A stretch of DNA of 64,000 bases from Tepidimonas charontis (GTDB lineage Bacteria > Pseudomonadota > Gammaproteobacteria > Burkholderiales > Burkholderiaceae_C): positions 102,432-166,431 of the forward strand of contig NZ_VJON01000001.1 of the NCBI RefSeq assembly GCF_007556685.1, given 5' to 3'. Positions within the stretch are counted from its first letter, which is position 1; each line of letters begins with the position of its first letter. The position numbers and the translations under genes were made by a program. The notes under the pieces were generated by a model. The model did not search any database. It worked only from the letters and a program-made list of their open reading frames with translations, and had not been told where the DNA came from. Shown here piece after piece: positions 19,209 through 27,666 of the stretch.

Positions 19209-20104
19209 GGCTGGGCGTGCTTGCGCAGACAGTCGGCCAACAGGCGGGCGCCCTCGGCCAGGCGGGGCCCGGGGCGAATGATGGTGTCGGCCTGCTCGTT
19301 CGGGAACACACACAGCCGCCCCTCGCGCACGGCGCGAATGCGTCCCCAGCCAGGCCGCTCGGTCAGATCGGGAAAATTGCGCTCGCTGACCAGAATCACG
19401 TCCGGATTGGCGCGCACCACAAACTCCGGATTGAGCTTCGGAAACGGCCCCAACTCGGCAGGCACGATGTTTTGTGCCCCCAAGCGGGCCAACGTTTCCC
19501 CGATAAATGAGGACGCCCCGGCCGCGTACGGCGCGCGGTTGACCTCGAAGTACACGCGCAAGCGCCGCACTTCGGGCGGCAGCGACTGCGCCGCGGCCGA
19601 CACCGCAGCGTCGATCTGGCGCCAGATCCGCTGCGCCTGCTGCGGCGGCAGGCCCAGCACCTGCGCCACCTTGCCCATGACGCGCTGCACGTCCGCATGC
19701 GTCTTGGGCTCCAGCGCCACCACTTTTACCCCCAGCGCCTCCAGCCGTTCGCTGCCGCGGCTGGACACGGCCACCAGCACCACGTCCGGGCGCAAAGCCA
19801 CGATGGACTCGATGTTGGGGTCAATCCCGCCGCCCACGCGCGGCAGCGTGGCGATCGCTGCGGGCCAGTTGGAGTAACGGTCCACGCCCACCAGCCGGTG
19901 GCATTGCTGCAGCTCGCACACCGTCTCAGTCAGCGAGGGCAGAATCGACACCACCCGCTGCGGCGGCGCGGGCAGTGTCACGGTGCGGCCCCGGTCGTCG
20001 ATCACCGTGATGGGCTGCGCCAGCGCCCACGCCACCCAGCCCCACGCCAGCAGCGTCAGCACGATGCGCCACAGGCACACCGGCAACAGGTGCCCAACGG
20101 TCAT
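19205..20104 (-). CDS. btuF: Periplasmic cobalamin-binding protein
   Basis: Substrate-binding protein delivering B12 to BtuCD. The 299-residue product has a hydrophobic signal segment at about 10-28 ending in ALA, then the helical-backbone fold with SILPSLTETVCEL, GVDRYSNWP, NIESIVALRPDVVLV, and FPDLTERPGW in the second lobe. The ATG at 20104 overlaps the cobU stop by 4 bases. A second BtuF-like gene without a signal is encoded upstream at 20678-21541. Confidence 0.92.
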   Translation of the reverse strand: MTVGHLLPVCLWRIVLTLLAWGWVAWALAQPITVIDDRGRTVTLPAPPQRVVSILPSLTETVCELQQCHRLVGVDRYSNWPAAIATLPRVGGGIDPNIESIVALRPDVVLVAVSSRGSERLEALGVKVVALEPKTHADVQRVMGKVAQVLGLPPQQAQRIWRQIDAAVSAAAQSLPPEVRRLRVYFEVNRAPYAAGASSFIGETLARLGAQNIVPAELGPFPKLNPEFVVRANPDVILVSERNFPDLTERPGWGRIRAVREGRLCVFPNEQADTIIRPGPRLAEGARLLADCLRKHAQP

Positions 20105-20685
20105 GCCGGCCCTCCTTTCGCCGCCAAGGGGCAACCGGCCACCATCAGCGTCACGCGCTCGCAGATCGCCGCCACCCGCTGGTTCAGCCGCCCCAGCGCA
20201 TCGACGAAACCGCGCACCTCGGGTGCCAGGGGAATGACGCCCAAGCCGATTTCATTGCTCACCAGCACCACTGGGCCGGCAGTGGCGGACAGTGCCTGGA
20301 CCAACGCCTCGGTGGCGGCTTCCCACGCGTTCGGGTCTGGGCGGTGATACGCTGGGGCGCGTGCAGGCCAACCCAGTTGCGTCAGCCACAGCGTCAGGCA
20401 GTCCACCACCAGCAGCGCCTGCGGCGAGCTTTGCCGCAGCAACTGCTCGGGCAGGTCAACCCCCACCTCCAGTGTCTGCAAGCCGGGCACGCGGGCCGCC
20501 CGCTCACGTTGATGGCGTTCGATGCGCGCCCGCATCTCCGCATCGCGCGCTTCGGCCGTGGCCAGCAGTAGCGCGCGCCGTCCACCGCCGGCCGCCAGCC
20601 ACTGGGTGGCCAGCTGCTCGGCGCGGGCCGACTTGCCGCTCTTCTGTCCACCGACGATCAGCTCACGCACTGCGCTGTCAGCCAT
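20101..20685 (-). CDS. cobU: Adenosylcobinamide kinase / adenosylcobinamide-phosphate guanylyltransferase
   Basis: Bifunctional enzyme that phosphorylates adenosylcobinamide and then attaches GMP, preparing it for CobS. The 194 residues show the P-loop GGQKSGKS at 12-19, DAEMRARIERHQRER with the guanylylated-His region, VVDCLTLWLTQL and LVSNEIGLGVIP, all CobU hallmarks. It overlaps the preceding gene by 8 bases and btuF by 4. Confidence 0.96.
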   Translation of the reverse strand: MADSAVRELIVGGQKSGKSARAEQLATQWLAAGGGRRALLLATAEARDAEMRARIERHQRERAARVPGLQTLEVGVDLPEQLLRQSSPQALLVVDCLTLWLTQLGWPARAPAYHRPDPNAWEAATEALVQALSATAGPVVLVSNEIGLGVIPLAPEVRGFVDALGRLNQRVAAICERVTLMVAGCPLAAKGGPA

Positions 20686-21541
20686 GGCGCACCATCCAGT
20701 CCCGCACGATGCGGTGCAGTTGCTCCAGCCCGTCGGTCAACGCCGCGGGGCCCGGCTGCAGAATGTCGGCAGATTTGATTTCAAACAGCGAACCGGTGCG
20801 GACTGCGGGCACCTCGGCCCAGCCCGGGCGCGCCGCCACCTTGTCCGGGCGAAACTTCTTGCCACACCACGAGCCAATGACGATATCCGGCGCACGCCGC
20901 ACGATCTCAGTCGGGTCGGCGACGATGCGCTGCTTGCCCAGCGGCTGGGCCGCGAGTTCGGGGAAGATGTCCTCGCCGCCGGCCACGTCGATCAGCTCCG
21001 ACACCCAGCGAATGGCACTGATCGGCGGCTCGTCCCATTCCTCGAAATACACGCGCGGACGCCGCCGCCCCTGCGCCAGCAGCGCCGCCACCTCGGCGTG
21101 AATCGCGTCGCGCCGCGCTCGCATCGCCGCCAGACGCGCCGCACCCTCCTCCGCACAACCCACCATCGCCGCCACCTGATACAGCATGGACTCGATCTGC
21201 GCCACGCTGCGCTGGTTGAACACCGTCACCTGAACGCCGGCGCGGATGAGCGCTGCGGCAATGTCGGCCTGCAGATCAGAAAAGCCGAACACGCAGTCCG
21301 GATCCAGCGCCAGGATCTTGTCGATCTTGGCGTTCAAAAAGGCGCTGACCTTGGGCTTTTCCTCCCGCGCCCGACGCGGGCGCACCGTGTAGCCGCTGAT
21401 GCCCACGATGCGCCATTCCTGCCCCAGCAGATACAGCCACTCGGTGGTTTCCTCCGTCAGACAAACGATGTGCTGGGGGCCCCAGCGCATTTCGCTGGGA
21501 GAGTGAGCGCCAACCAAAGCCAGGCCCTCAGCCGCACTCAT
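20678..21541 (-). CDS. BtuF-like cobalamin-binding protein without a signal peptide
   Basis: A 287-residue protein of the periplasmic-binding (PF01497) fold, with CLTEETTEWLYLLGQ, GISGYTVRP, LDPDCVFGFSDLQADIA and IGSWCGKKFRPDKV. Unlike the true btuF in this operon it has no hydrophobic N-terminus, beginning MSAAEGLALVGAHS. The ATG at 21541 overlaps the cbiA stop by 4 bases, so a longer N-terminus is unlikely; the region upstream in the same frame is inside cbiA. It may bind corrinoids in the cytoplasm or be exported in an unknown way. Family assignment is good, function open. Confidence 0.8.
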   Translation of the reverse strand: MSAAEGLALVGAHSPSEMRWGPQHIVCLTEETTEWLYLLGQEWRIVGISGYTVRPRRAREEKPKVSAFLNAKIDKILALDPDCVFGFSDLQADIAAALIRAGVQVTVFNQRSVAQIESMLYQVAAMVGCAEEGAARLAAMRARRDAIHAEVAALLAQGRRRPRVYFEEWDEPPISAIRWVSELIDVAGGEDIFPELAAQPLGKQRIVADPTEIVRRAPDIVIGSWCGKKFRPDKVAARPGWAEVPAVRTGSLFEIKSADILQPGPAALTDGLEQLHRIVRDWMVRHG

Positions 21542-22890
21542 TGACCGACCTCCGCACCGAACAGCGCAGCCGTCGCTCGGGGCGACGATGCGAACCATGC
21601 ATGGAAGTAGCTCGCCTGGATACTGCCGTGCCGGTACACCGCCTCCGTCCGACCATGGGCGCGGGCTGGCATGGTGTGGGCCACCGCCGTCAATGCGGTC
21701 TGCAATGTCGAGTAGTGAAACGTGTGCCCCCGCAGCTCGCCATGGGGCGTTCGCCACGCTTGCGGCCCCAGGGCCCCCAAGCGACTGTGCATCGACACTT
21801 CGCCCGGCAGCAGCCCCCACAGCGGCATGCGTACGCCGTCGACAAGCGTGATGCCGGCGCACAGCGCCAGCATACCACCACACTCGGCCCACACCGGTCG
21901 GCCCGCCCCGACGTGCGCGGCCAAGGTTTCGCGAGTACGCGTGGCCGCAGCCAGCGCGGCTGCATGCAACTCCGGATAGCCGCCCGGCAACCATACCGCA
22001 TCGCACGGCGGCAGCGGCTCGTCGGCCAACGGCGAGAAAAACACCACCTCAGCCCCCAGCTCACGCAGCATCTGCACATTGGCCGGATAGATGAACGCAA
22101 AGGCCGCATCACGTGCCACTGCGACGGTGCGCCCGTACAAGAACTGAGGCGTAGGCTCGTTTGCCGAGGGCTCTGACGCAAATTCTGCTACCCAGCGTTG
22201 CCAACCTGCCTCGTCCATCAGACCCAACGGGGTGAACGCCAGCGCATCGGCCACCGCATCCAAACGGGCCAAGGCATCGGGCAATTCGGCAGCCACCGTC
22301 AGGCCCAGATGGCGCTCAGGCAGCACGAACGCCGCCTGCCGCGGCAACGCTCCCAACCACCCCACAGCTGTCTCACCGTCGGGGGCGGCCTCCACAGCGG
22401 CCCGCACCATCGCCGCGTGCCCATCGCTGGCCACCCGGTTGGCCAGCACACCTGCCCAGGGAAGCCGCGGGCGGTAGTGACGCAGACCATAGGCCAGCGC
22501 ACCTACCGTCCCCACCATGGCACTGGCATCCACCACCGCCAGCACCGGAATGCGCCAGCGCATGGCCAGATCTGCCGCACTGGGTTCGCCATCGAACAGC
22601 CCCATTACCCCTTCGATCAGGATCGCGTCGTTCTCGCTGGCGGCAGCGTGCAGCCGCGCAGCCACATCCCGCTCGCCGTTGAGCCACAGATCAAGGTTGT
22701 CCACCGGCTGCCCACTGGCCAGCGCCAGCCAGTGCGGGTCCAGAAAATCCGGCCCGCACTTGAACACCCGCACCCGCCAGCCGCGCCGCGTCAACAGGCG
22801 CGCCAGCGCGGCCGTCACGGTCGTCTTACCCTGCCCCGAGGCCGGGGCAGCAATGAGTAGCGTGGGACAGCGGGCGGGCACGTTCGGCAT
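21538..22890 (-). CDS. cbiA: Cobyrinate a,c-diamide synthase
   Basis: Glutamine-dependent amidation of the a and c side chains of (hydrogeno)cobyrinic acid. The 450-residue protein has an ATPase domain with APASGQGKTTV near residue 14-24, FKCGPDFLDPHW and IEGVMGLFDG, and a C-terminal glutaminase domain with Cys near 336 in WAECGGMLAL. It starts 4 bases after the btuB stop. Called cobB in the aerobic pathway. With cobQ, it shows that corrinoids are handled from cobyrinic acid onward. Confidence 0.95.
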   Translation of the reverse strand: MPNVPARCPTLLIAAPASGQGKTTVTAALARLLTRRGWRVRVFKCGPDFLDPHWLALASGQPVDNLDLWLNGERDVAARLHAAASENDAILIEGVMGLFDGEPSAADLAMRWRIPVLAVVDASAMVGTVGALAYGLRHYRPRLPWAGVLANRVASDGHAAMVRAAVEAAPDGETAVGWLGALPRQAAFVLPERHLGLTVAAELPDALARLDAVADALAFTPLGLMDEAGWQRWVAEFASEPSANEPTPQFLYGRTVAVARDAAFAFIYPANVQMLRELGAEVVFFSPLADEPLPPCDAVWLPGGYPELHAAALAAATRTRETLAAHVGAGRPVWAECGGMLALCAGITLVDGVRMPLWGLLPGEVSMHSRLGALGPQAWRTPHGELRGHTFHYSTLQTALTAVAHTMPARAHGRTEAVYRHGSIQASYFHAWFASSPRATAALFGAEVGQ

Positions 22891-22894
22891 CGGG

Positions 22895-24760
22895 TCAGTC
22901 GTTCCAGTTCAGCGAGACGAACAGATTGCGCCCAGGTGTGGTGAACCCATTGGCCAGCGAGTAGGTCTTGTCCGTCAGGTTGTTCAGCCGCGCCTGCAAG
23001 CTCAGGTTCGGACGAATGTGATAGGTAGCCCCCACATTCAACACCCCATAGCCAGGCAGCCTCACCCGTCCCGGCCATAAGGTATCCTCACGGTCGCTCG
23101 ACAAGCGCAGTTCGGCGAAAGACTGCCAGGGCCCCTGCCGGTGGCTGACCTGGGTACGCAACACGTGGCGGGCCACCCGCACCACACGGTCGTTGCTGGG
23201 CTTGAGGCGCGGATCGGCATAGTCATAGGATACCGACAGCGCCGTCGCATCCCAGGACTGATCCCACGTCAGCGTCACGCCCTCTAGCACGGCCAAGTTG
23301 GACTGCACATTGGTCGAAGGGGTGATGAAGCCTTCGACCCGGTTGCGGTACAGCACGGCGCTGGCCCGGGTGGGTCCCTGCTGATAGCGCAAGCCCACTT
23401 CATGTGCCCGGCCTTTCTGAGGCGTCAGTTCGGGGTTGCCAAAGCCAGGGAAATACAACTGGTTGAAGCTGGGCGCCTGAAAGGTCGTGCCCATGCTGCC
23501 CACCAGCCGCAGCGACGGGCTGAGCTTGTAACCAGCCGACAGCGCCCAGGTATTGAAGCTGCCGAACTGGGAGTTGCGGTCATGTCGCACGGTAGCCAGT
23601 CCATCCCAATCTTGCCCTCTCATCGCATACGAGGCCGCCAGCCCCCGCACAGTGCGTGCCGAAACCGTGTAAAGGGTCGTGCTGTCCACCTCGTCCTCAC
23701 GCTGCTCGGCGATCAGGCTCAGCGTGTCGCGCCCCCAACGGATGTCGTTTTGCCAGACGAGTTGGGTGCGGGTGGTGTTGAAACGGCTCGCGCCGGCGGG
23801 CGCTCCGTCAGCGATGCGCCAGTAGCGGTTGACCGAGACGTCCCGAGAGCGACCGTACGTCAAGGTCGATGTCCAGTCGGCGGTCCAGTCGGCCGTCCAT
23901 TTCAGCACCTGCTGCTGCAGGCGAGGATGCGCCACGGCCCGGGCGGTGGCAGCATTCAGACCCAGGGGATTGGGTGATGGCGCACCATCGAAATCGTACT
24001 CACCGTCGCTGAACAGCACCTGGGCAGACACCGCATGCTGGGCATTGACCCGGTAGCGCAGGCTGGCGTCGAGGCTAGAGAATTTGAACCCGTCCGTATC
24101 GGGGTTGAAGCCGGAAGCGCCAGGCAGCTTGACGTTGATGCCCTTGGCCCGCTCATGGGTGGCCCCCAGGCTGTAGCCCCAGTCGCCGGTCTGCCCTTGC
24201 AACGAGGCTCCCAGCTTACGCTGCCCATCCGTCCCCGCTCCCACGGAAGCCGAACGCCTCAGTCCTTCCTGGGGCTCGCGGGTGAATACCTGAATCACGC
24301 CACCGACTGCATCGGGACCGTACAGCGCCGCAGCCGCGCCGCGCAGTACCTCGACGCGCTCGATCCGATCCAGCGGCAAGTTTTCCAGGGAGTAGCCCCC
24401 GGACGTCGCAGAGCCCACGCGCACCCCGTTGATCAGCAGAATGGTCTGGGAGGAGGTAGCCCCACGCAGAAACACCCCCGAATTGGAGCGGTAACTCCCA
24501 TTGGAGGACACCTGCACGCCAGGCAGATTCGCCAGCACATCGATGAGCGACTGCATCCCGGCCTGTTCGAGTTGCGCTCGGTCGATGATCGACACATCGG
24601 CCAGCAGATCCGTCAGCGGCGTAGCCACCCGCGTCGCCGTCACCACCACTTCATCCATCTGCGTCACCTGAGCCGACGCAGACGCGTTAAACCCGCCGCA
24701 CAAAGCCAACACGGCCGCAGGCACGCACGCCACACGGGCGCGATTCATTCCGTCGCACAT
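22895..24760 (-). CDS. btuB: TonB-dependent vitamin B12 outer-membrane receptor
   Basis: Outer-membrane gated channel for corrinoids. The 621-residue product has a signal peptide ending near ASASA, a TonB box around DEVVVTATR, the plug domain with ANLPGVQVSSNGSYRSNS, VFLRGATSSQT and RIERVEVLRGAAAALYGPDA, a 22-strand-type barrel and a terminal aromatic strand NLFVSLNWND. Translation could begin at the ATG at 24760 or at a second ATG 12 bases later; neither has a strong ribosome site. First gene of the operon, directly behind a cobalamin riboswitch. Confidence 0.95.
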   Translation of the reverse strand: MCDGMNRARVACVPAAVLALCGGFNASASAQVTQMDEVVVTATRVATPLTDLLADVSIIDRAQLEQAGMQSLIDVLANLPGVQVSSNGSYRSNSGVFLRGATSSQTILLINGVRVGSATSGGYSLENLPLDRIERVEVLRGAAAALYGPDAVGGVIQVFTREPQEGLRRSASVGAGTDGQRKLGASLQGQTGDWGYSLGATHERAKGINVKLPGASGFNPDTDGFKFSSLDASLRYRVNAQHAVSAQVLFSDGEYDFDGAPSPNPLGLNAATARAVAHPRLQQQVLKWTADWTADWTSTLTYGRSRDVSVNRYWRIADGAPAGASRFNTTRTQLVWQNDIRWGRDTLSLIAEQREDEVDSTTLYTVSARTVRGLAASYAMRGQDWDGLATVRHDRNSQFGSFNTWALSAGYKLSPSLRLVGSMGTTFQAPSFNQLYFPGFGNPELTPQKGRAHEVGLRYQQGPTRASAVLYRNRVEGFITPSTNVQSNLAVLEGVTLTWDQSWDATALSVSYDYADPRLKPSNDRVVRVARHVLRTQVSHRQGPWQSFAELRLSSDREDTLWPGRVRLPGYGVLNVGATYHIRPNLSLQARLNNLTDKTYSLANGFTTPGRNLFVSLNWND

Positions 24761-24839
24761 GATAGAAACACGTTGCTGGTTACCCTCACTGCCTTCCCCG
24801 ACAGTGACTGGGCACTACGGCCTCACGCACAGCGCGAGA

Positions 24840-25046
24840 CCACCCCGTTGGCCGGTATCCGGGCTGATGGAAGCGACCTTCGCCGCCTTCCCAAAGGCTG
24901 AATGCCTTCAGTGGCGAGGTGGGCGAAAGCGGGGCGACCCGAGGGCCGCCCGTCCACTTACCGTTGCGGGGGCAGCGCTGGTTAGGCCGAGTGCGCGCGG
25001 CACCCAGCCCCCCAGCTTCCCGTTTAACTGCGATGCACAGAACGTA
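24840..25046 (-). ncRNA. Cobalamin (B12) riboswitch
   Basis: Minus-strand leader of btuB carrying the conserved core of the cobalamin riboswitch in order: GTTAAACGGGAAGCTGGG at the 5' side (about 25030-25011), GCTGCCCCCGCAACGGTAAG (about 24977-24958), GCCACTG (24915-24909), TTTGGGAAGGCGG, and the B12 box AGCCCGGATACCGGCC (about 24865-24850). A short hairpin region with TCACTG and CAGTGA arms and a GGGGAAGG loop lies between it and the btuB start, so control of translation or termination by B12 is likely. Ends are approximate. Confidence 0.95.
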
Positions 25047-25070
25047 CGCCGCGAGCACCAACGCCATGTC

Positions 25071-25076
25071 ATTGTA
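25071..25076 (-). promoter_or_regulatory. Candidate -10 box of the B12 operon
   Basis: TACAAT on the minus strand about 25 bases before the first conserved riboswitch helix, a suitable place for the operon promoter. The -35 region is not convincing. Confidence 0.4.
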
Positions 25077-25227
25077 ATGAGGCCGCCTGCTGCGCCCGCA
25101 CGATCGCTACCCCCGACCGCCCAGCCACTGGGCCGTGATCGCCCGCGGTGCGTGGCGGGCGTCCCATCACTCCAAGCCGCGTCGTCAGCCAGGCACGACG
25201 ACCCGTTACGCACGGCTCACCAGGGCC

Positions 25228-25233
25228 TACAAT
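25228..25233 (+). promoter_or_regulatory. Candidate -10 box with near-leaderless start
   Basis: TACAAT ends 9 bases before the ATG of the coiled-coil gene at 25243, so the transcript would begin within a few bases of the start codon. There is no Shine-Dalgarno, which agrees with a leaderless mRNA. Confidence 0.45.
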
Positions 25234-25242
25234 CGGCCATCC

Positions 25243-25455
25243 ATGACGCCGGCAATCATCGAACAACTGGCCCAGCGAGTCGAGCGGCTGCTGCTGCGGC
25301 ACGAAGAGTTGCTGCGCACCCAGGCGCTGCTGCAAGCCGAGGTGGCGCGCCTGAGGCGGGAACGCGACCAGCTGCTGGCCCAATGTCAGCAGGCACGCCA
25401 GCGGCTCGACGCCCTCATCGAACGCCTGGACACCGCCGCGGAGGACGCCCCATGA
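25243..25455 (+). CDS. Small coiled-coil protein, ZapB-like/TIGR02449 type
   Basis: A 70-residue, almost entirely helical protein: from residue 4 onward heptad-like Leu/Ala positions with alternating Arg, Glu and Gln (LAQRVERLLLRHEELL, AEVARLRRERDQLLA). Such small coiled-coil proteins are encoded directly before zapA in many gamma- and betaproteobacteria and are thought to act at the division ring. Its stop overlaps the zapA start by 4 bases. The ATG at 25243 follows a TACAAT box by 9 bases. Family name is by length, composition and position. Confidence 0.8.
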   Translation: MTPAIIEQLAQRVERLLLRHEELLRTQALLQAEVARLRRERDQLLAQCQQARQRLDALIERLDTAAEDAP

Positions 25456-25832
25456 ACAAGCCCGCGATCAAACAGGTCGAGGTGCAAATCATGAGCCAGA
25501 CCTACCTGCTGGCCTGCCCGGTGGACGGCGAGGAGGCGTTGCGCGAGGCGGCGGCCAAAGTGGACGCCGCGATGTGCCGCATCCGTGACGCCGGCAAGGT
25601 CAAGGCACGCGATCGCATCGCGGTGCTGGCCGCGCTCAACGTGGCCTTCGAGGCCTCCCAACGCGACCCGGCGTTGGTCTTTCGCAACTCTTCCTTTGGC
25701 ACCCCCGACGGCAGCGACGGCGTTGCGGCGGACGGTACGGGGGCCGGGCTGCCCGCCGCCGCCGAGGACAAACTGCGCACCTTGATTGCCCGCATCGACG
25801 CGGCGCTGGCCGCCGATGACCGTTTGCTTTGA
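25452..25832 (+). CDS. zapA: Cell division protein ZapA
   Basis: FtsZ-ring stabiliser. The 126-residue protein has the ZapA pattern: EVQIMSQTYLLACPVDGEEALREAAAKVD (in two conserved parts), then KARDRIAVLAALNVAFE, and a C-terminal coiled coil ending ARIDAALAADDRLL. A linker of about 30 residues rich in Gly, Asp and Ala separates the two. ATG overlaps the preceding stop (ATGA). A 6S RNA gene follows, the common arrangement in proteobacteria. Confidence 0.93.
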   Translation: MNKPAIKQVEVQIMSQTYLLACPVDGEEALREAAAKVDAAMCRIRDAGKVKARDRIAVLAALNVAFEASQRDPALVFRNSSFGTPDGSDGVAADGTGAGLPAAAEDKLRTLIARIDAALAADDRLL

Positions 25833-25979
25833 CGCCCGATGGGAGGGTGCACCGAGGCATCGGCCGAGGTTGACCGGCCAGGTGCGCAGCGGCAGCGCGC
25901 GCGGCGGCAACGTCAGCCGCGCCTCGACACACCGATCGCACAGTCGAGTCGCCGCGAATTTTCGGGCGTACAATGAAGC

Positions 25980-26151
25980 CGTCTGCCAATCGTCGGGCTT
26001 TATATTCCTTGAACCAATGCTCATAGAGCTCGGGCTTGGTACATCGCGCAGTGGGCGTGATCGTCTCGCGTCAGACGAACCCGAAGCTGTGCTGCCCTCG
26101 CCCACCTGAACCCCCGCGTTCAGGATGCCGGCTCGGCGGCTTGGCAGACAC
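25980..26151 (+). ncRNA. ssrS: 6S RNA
   Basis: About 170 bases directly downstream of zapA that fit 6S RNA. The ends pair perfectly (GTCTGCCAA at 25981-25989 with TTGGCAGAC at 26141-26149). The 3' arm has the small hairpin CCTGAAC-loop-GTTCAGG at 26105-26124, matching the CCUUGAA hairpin of the E. coli RNA, followed by GCCGGCTCGGCGGC, similar to its GCCUGCGGCGGC. The 5' arm has CGGGCTTTATATTCC where E. coli has GAGCCGAUAUUUC. A TACAAT box at 25969-25974 places transcription start at about 25981. 6S RNA binds sigma-70 RNA polymerase in stationary phase. Confidence 0.82.
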
Positions 26152-26371
26152 CCTCATCACACTTCGACGCCGCCCCTCGACATCGTGCGTTTTGCTTTCG
26201 GCGTCGGGCGTTGCACGCGCTGTCGAGGCGGCGTCCGTGGCGCTGCCTCGACCGCACGCCCAGGCCTTGCTGCCGATGTTGGGTCGGCGTGGCGTGGTTG
26301 ACAGCCCGGCCTGCACCGACAGCGACCGCGCCGTGTGTTGCGCCACGTCCGCTCGCTGGCATCGTTCCATC

Positions 26372-27184
26372 ATGCTCGATCCCCTGCTGTTCATCGAATT
26401 GGCCGGCATCGGCCTCATCACCGGCTTCTTGGCTGGGTTGCTCGGCATCGGCGGCGGCATGATGCTGGTGCCCGTCATCACCTTCGTGCTCGACGCCCGC
26501 GGCGTCGTCCCCGACCTCGCCGTCAAGATGGCCATTGCCACCTCGATGGCGACGATCGTCTTTACCTCGATCGCCAGCGTGCGTGCGCACCACCGCCGCG
26601 GCGGCGTGCGCTGGGATTTGGTGGCGCGCCTGACCCCTGGCATCGTCCTGGGAGCCGCGCTGGCCAGTGCGGGGGTGTTTCGGATTTTGCAAGGCCGCTG
26701 GCTGGCGCTGCTGTTCGGCGCGTTCATCGGGTTCACCGCTTTGCAGATGCTGCGCGCGCGGCCAGTGGCGCCGACGCGCACCCTGCCCGGCACCGCCGGG
26801 CTGGTCGGCGCCGGCAGCGTCATCGGGTTCGCGTCCGGGCTGGTTGGGGCGGGCGGCGGCTTTCTGAGTGTGCCGTTCATGACGTGGTGCAACGTGGCGA
26901 TGCACCAGGCAGTGGCCACCAGCGCCGCACTGGGTTTTCCGATCGCGCTGGCCAATGTGGTCGGCTACATCTGGGCCGGCGCCGACGTGGCGGGCCGCCC
27001 CGCCGGCTCGCTGGGCTATGTCTATCTACCGGCTTTGGTGGCGGTAGCCAGCACCAGCGTACTAGCCGCGCCGCTGGGCGTGCGCGCCGCGCACGCGCTG
27101 CCCGTGCCCACCCTCAAGCGCGTATTCGCCGTGGCCTTGCTCTGGGTGGCCGCGGCGATGATTTACCGGGCATGGAGCGGCTGA
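26372..27184 (+). CDS. TSUP-family (TauE/SafE) membrane permease
   Basis: A 270-residue inner-membrane protein with about eight helices and the two-fold internal repeat of the sulfite/sulfonate exporter family: [18 protein letters not shown] near residue 18 and [18 protein letters not shown] near 151. Family members move sulfite, sulfonates or other sulfur-containing anions; the substrate here is unknown. The ATG at 26372 precedes the first helix. The 220 bases between the 6S RNA and this gene hold nothing I recognise. It converges with rraA and overlaps it by 22 bases. Confidence 0.88.
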   Translation: MLDPLLFIELAGIGLITGFLAGLLGIGGGMMLVPVITFVLDARGVVPDLAVKMAIATSMATIVFTSIASVRAHHRRGGVRWDLVARLTPGIVLGAALASAGVFRILQGRWLALLFGAFIGFTALQMLRARPVAPTRTLPGTAGLVGAGSVIGFASGLVGAGGGFLSVPFMTWCNVAMHQAVATSAALGFPIALANVVGYIWAGADVAGRPAGSLGYVYLPALVAVASTSVLAAPLGVRAAHALPVPTLKRVFAVALLWVAAAMIYRAWSG

Positions 27185-27666
27185 GCCGCCACCAGGACGC
27201 CGTCGGCGTCGGCGTATAACCAATCGCCCGGGCGCACCCACACTCCCTGAATCTGCACGCTGACGTCACGCTGCCCTTGGCCGCGTTTTTCGGTCGGCAG
27301 CGGCATGGCCGCCAGCGCCAAAATGCCCACCTCGGCGGCCGCCAACTCGGCCACGTCGCGCACACAGCCATCGACCACGATACCGACCCAGCCGTTGCGT
27401 GCGGCGGCCGCAGCCAAATTACCGCCGACGAGCGCGCGGCGCAACGAGGCACCACCGTCGACCACCAGCACCCGTCCCTGGCCGGGCTCATCCAGCGCCG
27501 CCTTGACGAGCGTATTGTCCTCGTGACACTTGACCGTGCTCACCGGACCGGCAAAGTACGTGCGCCCGCCGAACGAACGCCACACCGGCGGCAACACGCG
27601 CACCGCACCGCTGTCGTCGCCCTTGTGGGCGTCACACAAATCGCAGGTCGAAAAAGCCAAGTTCAT
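27163..27666 (-). CDS. rraA: RraA-like protein (regulator of ribonuclease E / HMG aldolase fold)
   Basis: A 167-residue protein of the RraA family, with [51 protein letters not shown] and [14 protein letters not shown]. RraA binds RNase E and slows RNA decay; relatives are HMG/CHA aldolases, and Asp and Arg of GCVRD are the residues aldolases use, so an enzymatic role is not excluded. ATG at 27666 has GGAG 10 bases upstream. Its last 22 bases overlap the end of the TSUP gene tail to tail. Confidence 0.9.
   Translation of the reverse strand: MNLAFSTCDLCDAHKGDDSGAVRVLPPVWRSFGGRTYFAGPVSTVKCHEDNTLVKAALDEPGQGRVLVVDGGASLRRALVGGNLAAAAARNGWVGIVVDGCVRDVAELAAAEVGILALAAMPLPTEKRGQGQRDVSVQIQGVWVRPGDWLYADADGVLVAAQPLHAR

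Noticed and set aside
24786..25067. Open frame on the minus strand in front of btuB
   Set aside because: The region is the cobalamin riboswitch; conserved RNA elements explain it.
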